DNA from: Forficula auricularia
Taxonomy: Eukaryota; Arthropoda; Insecta; Dermaptera; Forficulidae
NCBI GenBank assembly: GCA_024734495.1
Contig: JALMQS010000030.1
Location: forward strand, 36,325,493-36,389,492
Length of the DNA stretch: 64,000 nucleotides
Direction of reading: 5' to 3'
Made by a program: the position numbers and the translations under genes. The notes under the pieces are model-generated. The model was not told the DNA's origin. It ran no database searches and saw only the letters and a program-made list of their open reading frames with translations. This document shows, in pieces, positions 20,660-31,692 of the stretch (positions are counted from its first letter, which is position 1; each line of letters starts with the position of its first letter).

Positions 20660-21664
20660 TCTATCTACTCTTATTAAACGAGCAAAAATTGTTTTTATAT
20701 ATTTATTTATTTGTTTGTATCTTAGTTCTATTTTGAAAACGGCTCTACCGATTTTGATGAAACAAAATCTATTAACAAGTTTTGAGGATGAAAAAACGAT
20801 CTGGCTAGGTCTGACCTCGATAAAATTATCTTTTCTTAATTAAAGAAATTATTTATAGATGAAAATCTCAATAAAAAAGTTTGTTTACATTTTTTTCAAT
20901 TATCTTTTATTTTTAATTGGTTTTTTGATTTTAAAACCCACTAATAGGTTATAGCAAATATTATTATATTATATTAAAATTAGAATTTTTTGTTTGTTTT
21001 TAATTAACAGGTGTCTAAATCATAACATTACAGGTGTGTTTACAAATAAAGTGGTTCAAGTGGCTTTTTTATATAACATGGGAACAAATCTTATTTAATT
21101 TTATGTTTTTATTTCAGATCCTATACGATTATTATTTTTTATTATTATTTTCCTATTTATTTTTTTATAATGTTTATCAATATGAAGGAATGTGGGCAAA
21201 TTGGTGTACGAGTATAAACAAATATACACATAATATGTGCGAGGTTGGGGTGGGGTGGGGCGGTGTGTGGTGCAGTGGTGGGGGCGAGGTGTGTGGTTTC
21301 GGGAGGGGGGTTTAGGGGTTACCGTGCATCGCTCCGTGGCCCCAGGTACTTGTTATTTAATTAAAAAAATAATTATATTTATTTATATACCTATATAGAC
21401 ATAATCTATGGGGCACTAGAAGGCTAGAAATTCAAAAACTGGGTACGGGAGCGGGGTGTGGGGGGAGTTGACGGTGGGGGTAGAAGTGGGAGTGCAGTGG
21501 TGATGAGGGTACGGGGTTTCGGGGCGGGATTAGGGCTGGGTGGGTGTGTAGGTGGCGGTGGGGGTACAGGAGGTGCTGTGAAGGGTGGAGGGGGATTTCG
21601 GGGATTAATATATAGCTTTTAACTGAAGCAAAAAGTTACCGAGCATCTCTCGGTGCCCAGGTAC
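20660..21664 (+). mobile_element. Helitron-like elements, family C, copies 3 and 4
   Basis: The 5' end TCTATCTACTCTTATTAAAC lies at 20660. A first hairpin-type 3' end at about 21321-21351 (ACCGTGCATCGCTCCGTGG, CCAGGTACT) closes copy 3. A second one (ACCGAGCATCTCTCGGT at about 21638-21654, CCAGGTACT) closes a partial copy 4 starting near 21380. Both have G-rich blocks (21239-21315, 21440-21600), the plus-strand counterpart of the C-rich blocks in minus copies. 20990-21350 is an inverted copy of 26648-27075. Confidence 0.55.
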
Positions 21665-21724
21665 TTATCTTAATAAAAAAAAGAGAACACAGGAGATTTT
21701 AAATGTTTATAATGGTGTTTCTCA

Positions 21725-21890
21725 AGTTCTTACCACTTTTACCCCCCCCCCACCCCCGGTTAGTTTTTGTATTTTTAGACTTTTGGGGCCCCACTGATTA
21801 TGTATACAAAATTTGGCTGAGTTTGGTAAATGGCCCAGATTTTTAATTTTTAACCCCCCTCCACCCCCCTTAATTTTTGCTCGAAAATTA
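21725..21890 (-). repeat. Family A fragment
   Basis: Contains GATTATGTATACAAAATTTG, TTTTTGTATTTTTAGACTTT and C-rich runs typical of family A on the minus strand. Confidence 0.65.
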
Positions 21891-22095
21891 GCAACCCTTG
21901 AAATTTCAAGAATTCAATCTACAGATACTATACAAAGTTCTGGAAGAATAAATTAAGCAATTAAAACTACTTAAAGGTCTCTTCTATGTTCATAATAATA
22001 GAGATAATAGTTAAAATATTGATAATAATCTTGCAAAAGCATCTGGACAAATAAACATATTCTTTATGTAAATAAAGTTACTATAATTGTTTTTA

Positions 22096-22563
22096 TTTTA
22101 AATTAATTATCTCAAATGAGGCTTTATGAAAAACACTCGGAAACTGTTTTATTTATATATTATTTGAACAAGGGAATTAAAATTCTGTCTCTTCAGGTTA
22201 TCTACAGCTTGCCTGTTATATGTGTTTTCTGAATGTGAGATGCCACAGGAGAATGAGGTGTTAACTGATATTGAAAATGTTGCTATGTCTTACTAGGGGT
22301 AAGTAATTGATGGTTTAAATATGATGAATATATGATGAAAATACTGCTGTAATGTTTCTTGTATTGCAAATTGATATGCTGTGTATTTTAGACTGAAGAT
22401 GGCAGAGAATATCCGCCGAAACTGTCTCCATGTGAAACAACAATAAAAAATTATGATAAAGAAGATAGTTGTTCGATAATTAACCTTCTCCTGATCATAA
22501 GGAAACGATCAACAGTTTCCGAGTGTTTTTCATAAAGCCTCATTTGAGTTAATTAATTTAAAA
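22096..22563 (+). mobile_element. Inverted-repeat element with hammerhead motif
   Basis: Arms 22096-22148 and 22511-22563 are near-perfect inverted repeats (about 53 bp, including GGCTTTATGAAAAACACTCG). The interior lacks coding but contains a hammerhead-like motif at 22389-22431. The arrangement resembles the mini-Penelope elements elsewhere in this window. Confidence 0.55.
22389..22431 (+). ncRNA. Hammerhead-like motif
   Basis: CUGAAGA (22393-22399), one extra U, stem II GGC/GCC with an 11-base loop, GAAA (22418-22421), then CUGUC. The two core boxes are intact; stem III is not palindromic here and stem I is short, so activity is doubtful. Confidence 0.5.
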
Positions 22564-23769
22564 TATTCTTTATGATTGTCCTTATTGAATTTAAATTTGA
22601 AATTACACAAATAAATTGGGTATTTTTAAAGACTTTTTATATATTTATATTAACGGCATTTTGTGATAATTTTTTTTAATAAATTGAATAAAAATTTCAA
22701 AGTTTTTAAGAAGTTTATTTTAGCTCAGGACCGGGGGTTGGACATCCCTGGGGTAGACTCTCTTCTACATTTCGACGTCTAATTTAAAGGGCTGCAAGCT
22801 GTCAATTAATTCTTTGCTTTGACTGGATTTTGCACGAATCGTTGACGAGTTGACGATTTTGCGGATCAGCAAGTTGGGGCGGGATCCTTCACGCCTTCAA
22901 ATGATGCTGGATCCCTCGGGATTACGGGATCCCTACTAGGGAGTCTTTTTTTAATTAATATATTTTTTGAGGCACCTTCTATATCGATAAGTAATAACGT
23001 AAATTTGATGGAAAAATATTTTCTTTTAGCGATTTAGAGGGTAAAATTAATCGTAGAATATATAGCGAGGAGTAGCACATATAATATATAGCGTGGGAGA
23101 GAAGGCAGGCAAGCAAGAAGTAGTCGGTTAGGGTTAAATAAAAATGCACATATAAAATTGGTACACGACACAAGGCGAGTGGACGCAGGTGAGCTTGTAG
23201 GGAAAGAGATGATACTATTCGATACACTTCGGGCTACCGTACCAGTAAGAGACCCCCGTTGTGTAGGTATCACCCCAATCTTCAAGTGTTTTTTTTTTTA
23301 AAAATGTCAGTTTATTCAGCAATTTATGTACATATGTTTATTTTTTTAGATCCCCTAACATTTTGGGATCTGGTATTACTAAATTTCATTTAACTCACAT
23401 TGCCTAGGATGACATTCGGGGTTATTACATTTTTTATTTTTTTGTATTTTTTTTTCATATACATTATTATTTTACAAAAAATTTTTTTTTACAAAGAGAA
23501 AATTATTAATTAAATATTTGGATTTATGATAAATCTTTACAAATGGTTGTATGTGTGTGATGTATATTACAAATATCGATATTTTGTATATTTGTTTGTT
23601 TTTCTGTTAAAATACAACTTGTGTGTTGAAAGTGATTGAATATATGGCGCACTCTACCGACAGTTTTGTGAAGCGCCACAAATAAAAAGACTTTTTGCTA
23701 TTTTTCTGGTATTTTTACATAAGTATATCTCGTAACAAGGGCGTTTTTTGCGAAATAAATTTATATCTA
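22564..23769. other. Unassigned intergenic sequence
   Basis: 22722-22750 (minus: CAGGGATGTCCAACCCC) resembles a hAT terminus. 22870-22945 holds repeated GGGATCC words. The frames at 22979-23285 show no domain. 23420-23700 is very AT-rich. No gene supported. Confidence 0.25.
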
Positions 23770-23925
23770 TCTATCTACTCTAATTAAACGAGCAAAAATT
23801 GTTTATTTGTTTGTATCTTAGTTCTATTTTGTAAACGGCTCTACCGATTTTGATGAAATTCACGAGTAAGGGGGTTTTTGGGGTGACAATTCGATCTGTC
23901 ACGGTCTCATCTTCAGACAGACTAA
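23770..23925 (+). mobile_element. Helitron-like family C, 5' fragment
   Basis: Starts TCTATCTACTCTAATTAAAC and continues with GAGCAAAAATTG and GGCTCTACCGATTTTGATGA, as at 20660; stops at about 23925 where family A begins. Confidence 0.6.
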
Positions 23926-24105
23926 CTAAATTTTTTCGATGTTCACGTATTAGAGATTTTTTGTAGACCGAAATGCCATAGTTTCGCTCAATTTTTTTAA
24001 TCAAATTAGTTTTAGCCGTTTTTGAGATATTTCGAAAAAAGCAGAAAAAAAAACACTTTTTTCATCCACGATTACAATACTTGACCATACCCTATGGTAA
24101 AAGTA
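23926..24105 (-). repeat. Family A terminal fragment
   Basis: Contains TTTTTTCGATGTTCACGTAT, TGAGATATTTCGAAAAAA, GATTACAATACTTGACCATA and the hairpin end CCATACCCTATGG. Confidence 0.75.
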
Positions 24106-24107
24106 AA

Positions 24108-24212
24108 AAACCTCCCTTCACAGGTCGAGATATATTTATTTATTTATTTTTTTTATTTAATTTTCAATTTTACAAATAAATAAATATATCTCGACCTGTG
24201 AAGGGAGGTTTT
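24108..24212. repeat. Perfect 38-bp inverted repeat
   Basis: Arms 24108-24145 and about 24174-24212 (CCTCCCTTCACAGGTCGAGA and its complement) with a 28-base AT-rich loop. It could be a tiny foldback element at the end of the preceding repeat. Confidence 0.85.
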
Positions 24213-24720
24213 CCATATTTTATATACCAATTTTGTTTTTTATTATTAAAATAAACTCGCTATATTTGAAAGTTAATTTTGATTTAACAACTTATTTATG
24301 GTTGTAGTTTGTAAGTGATTGCTTCGAGGGTGATATTGATTCAGGTTTTTCGTTTCCTAGGGCAAGGGAAGGGGTCTGGGGGTGGGGGTGGGGGGCCTTG
24401 CTGGCTGCCAGGGGCGCAAAAGGCCCCCCCCGACGACTAGGTAGGCGCTCTGTGACGTGCCCGGAGTCAAATCAAACTACTGAAACACTATTACTTGAAC
24501 GGAGATCATCCGATGATCCATCCTCTAATGAGCATTTGCCCTTTACGATTTACGAGATTCAATCTCTTTGGAATTTTATTTTTTAGAAAATAAGTGAAGG
24601 ATTAGATTCAAGATAATTTTTTTTTTAATTATATGTTAGAAGGGTTGTTTTCTACCAGCCTGAATGCTTAAATGAACAATCTGGGTGTTTGGGTTCAATC
24701 CCCGAGGGGTAAAAACAATA
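24213..24720. other. Unassigned sequence
   Basis: Contains a GC-rich patch with GGGTGGGGGTGGGGGGCC at about 24377-24395. No gene or repeat family recognised. Confidence 0.25.
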
Positions 24721-25824
24721 GTCCAGTCAAATTATGTTTTATTCATGAAAGTTTTGGAGTTAGTTCTGATTTTTTGCATATATATGGTTTTGGGATGCTG
24801 AATCCAAATCTGATGTCTCCCACCAAAATTTCGTGACGCAACATTGTAGAAAAAGCAAAAAAATATGAAAATTTCCATTTTTTGACGGTTCTTTGTTTAT
24901 AACTCAAAAAGTATCAACTTTTCGTAAATAACCTTCCTATTTAAAATAAAACTTCAAAAAATTTCCTACAAATTGTATTTTAAAGGTTTTTTTCTCCGAT
25001 CTACCGTTTAGGCTCAAGCGCTAGTTGAAAATTGGCCTATTTTTTCTGTTTCGGTAAATCCCAAAAACTTTCACTTTTTTTGATATATTCCCATTTTGAC
25101 CATGAAGGAGCACGTTTTTGACAAAGATTATTCTATACATTTTTAAACTAGATTAAATTTTCTACAATGGAAACAAACTTTCATCTTAAATGGATAAACG
25201 GTAATTTGAGCGCAATGAGGTTGAAGCTTTTTAAAATTTTTTTGCGAAAAATCGCAATTTTTCTTCCATAAAATGAAAACCACTCATCTCAGAAACTTGA
25301 TTCTTATCTCATTCTCTATAAAATTGTGTTGACTTGAAGGTTTACTTGTATCATTTTTTTGATAAAACTCTTAGATTTATAGATATCCAACATTTTCCAT
25401 GACACTTCTGAGGATTCGGATCATATCCTGTCATTGAAAATGCTGGATATCTATAAATCTAAGACTTTAATCAAAAAAAGTACGTCCAAGTAAACGTTCA
25501 AGTAAACAAAATTTCCTAGAGAATGAAATAAGAATCAAGTTTCTAGGATGAAGTGGTTTTCATTTTATAAAGGAAAAACTGCGATTTTTTGCAAAAAATT
25601 GCAGTTTTTTAACAACTTCAACCTCATTGCGGCACGGATTACCATTTATCCAATTAAGATGAAACTTTGTTTAAATTGTAGCAAATTTAATCTAGTTTAA
25701 AAATGTATAGAGTGGTCTTTGTCGAAAACGTGCTCCTTCATGGTCAAAATGGGAAAAAATTAAAAAAAGTGCGAGTTTTTGGGATTTGGCGAAACAGAAA
25801 AAATAGGCCAATTTTCAGCTAACG
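24721..25824. mobile_element. Family E foldback element, copy 1
   Basis: 25019-25824 is an imperfect palindrome of about 800 bp centred near 25421. Left-arm text (GAAAATTGGCCTATTTTTTC, CCATGAAGGAGCACGTTTTT, ATTTATAGATATCCA) recurs inverted in the right arm. 24721-25018 continues the left arm outward, as shown by the second copy at 32240-33015. No coding. The right arm is cut off by family D at about 25842. Confidence 0.75.
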
Positions 25825-25841
25825 TTTGAACGTTTGAATTG

Positions 25842-26402
25842 TTTTACTTTATCCAATGCGAAGCATGGGTAAAGTATTGTAATCGGTCTTGCGGCAAGCG
25901 CGACTTCAAAGGCTCCTCAGGTAAAGACTACGGAACCCATGGTCTGAATTAAAGTCACAAATTGTAGTATTCAATTAGGTTGAATTTTAGCACGTGACAG
26001 TTTTGCCAAAAATTACATGGGATCTCGTCGAGAGGCCAAAAGTGCGATTTTTTCAGGAAGTGCGTGCGGATGGATGTATGGATGGATGTATGTATGTTAT
26101 CGCTTTTTTCGTCCACGATTTTTTCCACACCGTTGCACCGATTGAAATGAAATTGAAAACCTACCATTAGTTTAACAAAATGAAGCGCTGATTAGTTTTT
26201 GGTACATATCGGACCACAAACATTAGTACTTTATTTCAGTACTTTTTTAGTTTTTTCTAAATATCTTTGAAAATGACTTAACCAATTTTGATGAAATTTA
26301 ATATCCTAATTAAGTACCTTGGGGACCACAAAAAAGGTTAAATAAAGTTTTAGTAAAATTATATTTTAAAGTACTTTACTCTAGAGTAAGATAGTACTTT
26401 TT
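25842..26402 (+). mobile_element. Family D repeat, copy 1
   Basis: The left end is a hairpin, CTTTATCCAATGC, GAA, GCATGGGTAAAG. The same 560 bases occur inverted at 52371-52934 with high identity. Contains a GGATG/GTATG short-repeat patch at about 26071-26097. Non-coding; resembles family A in having a terminal hairpin next to AAGTATTGTAATCG. Confidence 0.8.
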
Positions 26403-26647
26403 AAATTCTTTATTATTTTATTTTAAACATGGAACGCAAATAGGCAGTGATATATGATTAATAATAAAGGAATAAAAATATTGATATTTCAAATGACTTT
26501 GGATAAAGTTTAGCAACGATCCGTTGCAGTTTATTTATATGTACTATCAGATATCTTATTAAAGTGCATTTATTTAAAAATAAATAAATAGATAATTGCA
26601 CATTTAAAATCAAAATGAATCCAAATTTTATGTAATATAAAGAAAAT
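26403..26647. other. AT-rich spacer
   Basis: No feature recognised. Confidence 0.25.
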
Positions 26648-27830
26648 AGTACCTCGAGCCACCGAGCGATGCACGGTAACCCCTGCCCCCCCCCCCGAAA
26701 CCTCACACCTCGCCCCCACCACTCCACCCCACCCCAACCGCTTCTCCCACCCCGGATCCCCCACAACTTCACCCCACCTCCTACACCTCCCACATCCACC
26801 CCACCCCGCACCCAGTTTTTGTATTTCTATCTTTCTAATGGTCCACATATTATGTGTATACTTGTTTATACTCGTACACCAATTTGCCCACATTCGTTCA
26901 TATTGATAAACATTATAAAAAATAAATAGGAAAAATAATAATAAACAAAAATAATCGTATAGTATCTGAAATAAAATCATAAAATTAAATAAGATTTCTT
27001 TCCAAGTTATATAAAAAAAGCCACTTCAACCACTTTATTTGTTATGAATCCACCTGTAATATTATGATTTAGACACCTGTTAATTAAAAACAAACAAAAA
27101 ATAAATTAAATTACTATTAAAATATTACGCATATAAAGTTTAGTACCTGGCCACCGAACGATGCTCGGTAACTTTTTGCTTCAGTTAAAACCTATATATC
27201 AATCTCCCAAACCCCACCTCGGCCCCCCGGACCCCCACCACTTCACCCCACCTCCTGAACGCCCTGGACCCCAACCACCTCACCCCTACATCTACCCCCA
27301 CCGCCACCTCCACCCCCACTCCCAAAACCTAGTTTTTGAATTTCTAGCCTTCTGGCCCACAGATTATGTGTATATAGGTATATAAATAAATATCGTATAA
27401 TTTTTTTTTTAATTCAATTAAATTGCCAAATTCTAATATATAATGATAAGTTTGTGGGATTTAAAACTTGATTTATAATCAATTAAATTGTCTAGCTTTT
27501 AATATATTTTTATATTTGTAATGATCTTTTTGTGGGATGTAAAATTAAAAAACCAATTAGTTATTAGAAGGAAATTGAATAAAAATGTAAATAAACATTT
27601 TTATCGAGACAACCACCCGTGAATAATTAGTTCAATTAACAAAAAACCCATCAAAAACAACTTAGCCGAAGATGAGACCGTGACAGATCGAATGTCCAAC
27701 ACAAACCACCCCTAATCCGTGAATTTTATCCAAATCGTTAGAGCCGTTTTCGAGAACCCGATTGGCTATATATATATATATATATATACAAGATTTGCCT
27801 GTTTAATACTATATATATTTGTCTAGAATT
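26648..27830 (-). mobile_element. Helitron-like family C, two adjacent copies
   Basis: Minus-strand 3' ends lie at about 26648 (hairpin 26661-26677) and at about 27145 (ACCGAACGATGCTCGGT region 27155-27172). Each is followed by a C-rich block (26690-26820; 27205-27320) and then AT-rich text ending in a TA microsatellite at about 27770-27788. 26648-27075 is the inverse of 20990-21350. Confidence 0.5.
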
Positions 27831-27849
27831 AATTTGTAACAACGCTTAG

Positions 27850-27960
27850 AGAAATTTCTCTAGTAAATTACGCTCTTGCCTAGAATCGAACCGACGAACT
27901 CTTGAACTATGGGCATCAGCTCTAGCGATTACACCATTGCAACATTAATATTTGTACCTT
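27850..27960 (-). repeat. tRNA-like segment (SINE head or tRNA relic)
   Basis: Minus strand: TGGTGTAATCGCTAGAGC resembles a Pol III A box/D arm and GTCGGTTCGATTCTAGG a B box/T arm, about 30 bases apart. No convincing acceptor stem, so a SINE head or pseudo-tRNA is more likely than a functional tRNA. Confidence 0.4.
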
Positions 27961-28300
27961 GATTTCTGTTACTAAAACTAGATATTTTTGATTTGGACTT
28001 TGTGTCGAGATAATATTGTATTCATTTGAACTCGAATGAAAATGAAAAAACACCAATAGATTTTAAATTAAGAAACATTAAATATATATTAATTAACGAG
28101 GCAAATTTGAAATATAATTGTCAGCGCGGATTTTAAACTGATGGCTCCAATCGATTTTCATTAACCAGGCAAATTTGAAATATGATTCTAATTTGGACTC
28201 GAATTTTGAAATGAAAGACTCCAATTCATTTTAAATTAAGAAACATTAAATATATTGATAATTGATAGAGTTTTTCTTTAGGAGACGGACTGGTATAAAT
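27961..28300. other. Degenerate direct repeats
   Basis: ATTTTAAATTAAGAAACATT followed by AAATATAT occurs at about 28065 and 28230, and AGGCAAATTTGAAATATAAT / AGGCAAATTTGAAATATGAT at about 28101 and 28168. An eroded tandem repeat; no gene. Confidence 0.5.
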
Positions 28301-28383
28301 ATGCAATTGGATGTTAATGAAAGCAGTCCACTGTGGTTGTAAAAAATACGACTATAGAGGTTTTATTATTTTACATTTATTTG

Positions 28384-28428
28384 TTAAACCGACGTTTCGG
28401 AGATTTATTCTCTCCTTCTTCAGGGAGA
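28384..28428 (-). ncRNA. Hammerhead ribozyme motif (complete core)
   Basis: Minus strand: CUGAAGA, extra A, stem II GGAGA/UCUCC (loop GAAUAAA), GAAA, palindrome ACGU, triplet GUC, then GGUUUAAC. All conserved core boxes are intact. Confidence 0.6.
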
Positions 28429-28473
28429 CAGAAAGTAATTATGTTTTGAACTACTTTCATTGACTTTTTGTTA

Positions 28474-28516
28474 CCCTGAAGTTAAGGAGAGAATAAATCT
28501 CCGAAACGTCGGTTTA
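28474..28516 (+). ncRNA. Hammerhead-like motif (mutated core)
   Basis: Plus-strand partner of the preceding motif with the same stem II, GAAAC and ACGUC, but the first box reads CUGAAGUUA, which departs from CUGANGA and probably prevents activity. Confidence 0.5.
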
Positions 28517-28604
28517 ATAAATAAATGTAAAATAATAAAACCTCTATAGTCTTATATTTTTTACAGCCACCGTGGACTTGCTTTCATCAACATCCAGTTG
28601 CATA

Positions 28605-29624
28605 TTGATTAATTATTCCCCCCCCCCCCTTTGCCATTCAAAAAATTAAAGAGTAAGCGACTCTTTTAGAGAGACGATGTATTTTCGGTAGTTTACCGGT
28701 ATACATTTGGAGTGTGGTTTTTTAAGAGGAATAAAATTTTTTGACCGAGACGCTGCCCGCCAGGACCACCCAGCCTTTCGAGGGCACGCCGAAGCTGCAC
28801 GATAAGCTCGTATAATAAGATTTTAATAGATTTAGAAACCTTATAAGTCACGTCAAATTTTCTTTGATTTTGTCCCCATATATTATTACTTTGAAGAATA
28901 TTAAAGTATGTATAATTAATAAGATTTGATATTTTTAGTTTATACAATATTTACAAGCAAATCAAGTAGAAAATTGGTAGCTTATCGAATAGGGAATTTA
29001 ATTAGATCGAAAACGTTTTGATCCTTTGGAATTTAATCACATTTAATTATCATTAAAAGGAAACTCAACTATTAGCATCCTAAATGAATTGGAGAGGGGT
29101 AAGGGGGCGGCGGGGGGTGGAATCGATTACGTACGTACTGTACTAACTCACCCTTTATCAGATTCTAAGCAGGGGGGACGAATTCTCATTACAAAATGCA
29201 TTTTTTATATTTTATTATCTTAAGTGCTAATAAAAGAGCTCAAATAAAGGTACACCATTCCATCATTGGATTCTTTCCATCAAGTGAATCGGTAAATATT
29301 GATAAAAGAAGGATTGGAAAACGTTTGGAATATATTTAGACGAGAAAAGCACTATCATCTATCGGCACGAGTACCTATATGGATGGACCTATATAAAAAC
29401 CAATAATACCACTTGCTATTAACTCATCACAATTTCTCTGAGAGCCGTTTGAGCTGAAAACTTGAAAATTAGCATGAAGGATACTCTTTTAAGAAAGGTT
29501 CTTTAAAAATTCAAATTTTTAATGGGTAAAAAAATAAAAAATTAAATAAATAGGAAATACTTTAAAAATAATTTTTAATTATTTCTTTCTTTATGTTTTC
29601 AAAATAATTATACAGGGTTATTGG
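28605..29624. other. Mostly unique sequence; one Helitron-like terminus
   Basis: 28740-28805 (CGAGACGCTGCCCGCCAGGA) matches 35057-35115 and resembles a GC-rich Helitron 3' region. The rest (28850-29570) is AT-rich and unrecognised. 29580-29624 plus 30297-30360 are repeat R1, split by an insertion. Confidence 0.4.
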
Positions 29625-29738
29625 TAATTCGATAGATTCACAAAGAGAAACAAAGAGGTTGTCCTCTGCTTGATGCAAATAAACATATACACATATATAT
29701 CAAGATGATATATCTGTATATATATTATTTATTTGTTT

Positions 29739-29779
29739 GAGACTATAGTTTCGAAGACTTTCATTTCATCATCAGTCTT
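29739..29779 (-). ncRNA. Hammerhead-like motif
   Basis: Minus strand: CUGAUGA, extra U, weak stem II (GAA/UUC), GAAA, palindrome ACUAUAGU and GUC. Core boxes are intact, but stem II is shorter than in its partner at 30103. Confidence 0.5.
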
Positions 29780-30102
29780 TCTTCAATTATAAATGTTTTT
29801 CATGGAGTCAATATCATATGGATATTGAAAACTTGGTGTTCCTTCGTCACTGGAATGCTAGGAACTAACAAAGACACTCTCTCCGGCTCACACTCAAATA
29901 TAACCATATGTTTTCCTTTCTCCTTAGAAAAAGCTTTTTTCTAAATGACGAAAGGAGAAAGGGAAACATATGGTTATACTCGAATGTGAGCCCGGAGAGA
30001 ATGTCTTTGTTAGTTCCTAGCCTTCCAGCGGTGACGAAGGAACACCAAGTTTTCAATATCCATATGATATTGACTCCATGAAAAACATTTATAATTGAAG
30101 AA

Positions 30103-30143
30103 AGACTGATGATGAAGACCAAGTCTTCGAAACTATAGTCTCA
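30103..30143 (+). ncRNA. Hammerhead ribozyme motif (complete core)
   Basis: CUGAUGA (30106-30112), extra U, perfect stem II GAAGAC/GUCUUC with loop CAA, GAAA (30129-30132), palindromic ACUAUAGU, and the canonical GUC triplet (30138-30140). Stem I is short (AG/UC next to the core), so a dimer or the flanking pLTR may be needed. Confidence 0.65.
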
Positions 30144-30296
30144 AACAAATAAATAATATATATACAGATATATCATCTTGATATATATGTGTATATGTTT
30201 ATTTGAATCAAGCAGAGGACAACCTCTTTGTTTCTCTTTGTGAATCAACAACTCTGCTACTCGGCAAAACAAAAACTTTTCAATTAATTCGATAGA

Positions 30297-30774
30297 TATT
30301 TTGAAAGGGGTTATACTATAGTCAATTTCCAATAAATTTGACCCTATGAACCAGGGTCGAAAATCATTAGTTTTTGGAATTATCTGACTTTTAATTTTTT
30401 TTTTTTTTTTTTTTGAAATTTCCCGACTTTCTACCAATAACTTCTTCTTACTCTTCTTCTTCTTCTTATTGATAGACCTGTGGTCTGTTTATCCTAACTC
30501 GTCTTTCTAGCTTTTTTTAGGCCGCCCTTTGCTTCCATTCCCTGTGTGTAAAACACTCAAAACCTCATAAATCTCCCAATCCACCCAGTTTTCTGAATGA
30601 AGAAATTCACTCGGAAGACACTCCCCAAAAGGAATCATGCACAATGAGCCTAAGACCACGTAGACCACCCTCTCCCTCTCTTGAAAATGCCGCCAAAAGG
30701 AGAGCCGAAACGTCGAGAAATCCGAAAAATCTTTAATGACATTGAACCCATCCGCGGAAACCTCAATGAACATA
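30297..30774. other. Unassigned sequence after mini-Penelope element
   Basis: Contains the right part of repeat R1 (to about 30360), a poly(T) run at 30395-30415, and a stretch at 30660-30730 ending AGAGCCGAAACGTCGAG that resembles a degenerate hammerhead tail. No gene supported. Confidence 0.3.
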
Positions 30775-31030
30775 TATATAGAATCGGTTTATCGAAAACG
30801 GCTCTAACGATTTCGCTAAAAATTGGTGTTCTTATCAAATCTCATGAGTTATTAGTCGTGTATAAATTTTAATCCGATAATAATAAAGAAAGGGGTGTAA
30901 ATAAGGGTGGTCGTAAAATAAATATTTTAATCATTCATATATTGTCTTCGGTAAGTTGCAGAGCCTTGAAACTTAAGGTATTTAGATTCAAAAAGCTACC
31001 GAGCATCGCTCGTTGCTCCAGGCAATATGA
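30775..31030 (+). repeat. Interspersed repeat C' with hairpin 3' end
   Basis: Starts near AGAATCGGTTTATCG, includes GGCTCTAACGATTTCGCTA and GTCGTAAAATAAATATTT, and ends in ACCGAGCATCGCTCGTTG and CTCCAGGCA. The end hairpin links C' to the Helitron-like family C. Confidence 0.6.
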
Positions 31031-31217
31031 GAGACTATTTATAATATAAGCATAAATTAACAATTTATTTATTTTAAGTTTATCTAAGAAAATTTTCTTT
31101 ATATTAGGGTGTTTCTAGCGTAAATAAGTTTTCACTTTTTTGTTATTTAATAAATGTGAGCAAGTGAGCGATACCTTCATTATTATAAACTGATGGAGAT
31201 AAATAAATAAAAAGGGT

Positions 31218-31692
31218 ATTAAATAAATTTTAATTTTCTCATTAATATATCAAAGAATAATTGATACGTCAACAAGAATTAATTTGACCGCGCTGATTTG
31301 AAAAATATATTTTTATCTCGCGAGACTAACTGCGGATTACGCTATTGGAGTCTGCGGAGTATTAAGTCTGGACCAAGAGAGAAAAGATGTAATCCACTTA
31401 GCTACAATCCAACGTCATTTCGCGTATAGCCCGCTGAGATTTCAAATTCACTCGGTGATCCATCCGAATGTCTAGCGGGCTATACGCGAAGTGACGTTGG
31501 ATTGTAGCTAAGTGGATTACATCTTTTTCTCTCTTGGTCCAGACTTAATACTCCGCAGACTCCAATAGCGTAATCCGCAGTAGTCTCGCGAGATAAAAAT
31601 ATATTTTTTCAAATCAGCGCGGTCAAAATAATTCTTGTTGACGTATCAATTATTCTTTGATATATTAATGAGAAAATTAAAATTTATTTAAT
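31218..31692. repeat. 475-bp near-perfect palindrome
   Basis: Arms 31218-31435 and 31474-31692 (about 218 bases each) are almost exact inverted repeats around a 38-base spacer. The arms are unusually GC-rich for this window (for example GCGGGCTATACGCGAAGTGA). On the plus strand the right arm contains TAGCTAAGTGG, an exact match to the Pol III A-box pattern TRGYNNARNGG; no good B box was seen. No coding. Confidence 0.9.

Larger units (their letters stand above)
28301..28604. mobile_element. Palindromic element with two hammerhead motifs
   Basis: Arms 28301-28430 and about 28470-28604 are inverted repeats (ATGCAATTGGATGTTAATGA, AGGTTTTATTATTTTACATT). Each arm carries a hammerhead-type core, one on each strand. 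No coding sequence. The design matches the mini-Penelope elements. Confidence 0.7.
29637..30284. mobile_element. Miniature palindromic Penelope-like element (648 bp)
   Basis: Flanked by a 12-base target duplication, TAATTCGATAGA (29625-29636 and 30285-30296), and inserted in repeat R1. Bases 29635-30246 form a near-perfect palindrome centred at about 29940, that is, two Penelope terminal regions head to head. The arm text (CAAAGAGAAACAAAGAGG, TCCTCTGCTTGATGCAAATA) is that of the coding element at 46338-47471, but no coding is present. Hammerhead motifs lie on opposite strands at 29739-29779 and 30103-30143. Confidence 0.8.

Noticed and set aside
27850..27960. Functional tRNA on the minus strand
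   Set aside because: No acceptor stem and no clear anticodon arm; kept only as a tRNA-like repeat.
30650..30872. Hammerhead-like text and short frames near 30680-30730
   Set aside because: GAAACGUCGAG is present, but the first core box reads UUGAAAA and no stem II closes, so it is at most an eroded motif. The frames show no family.
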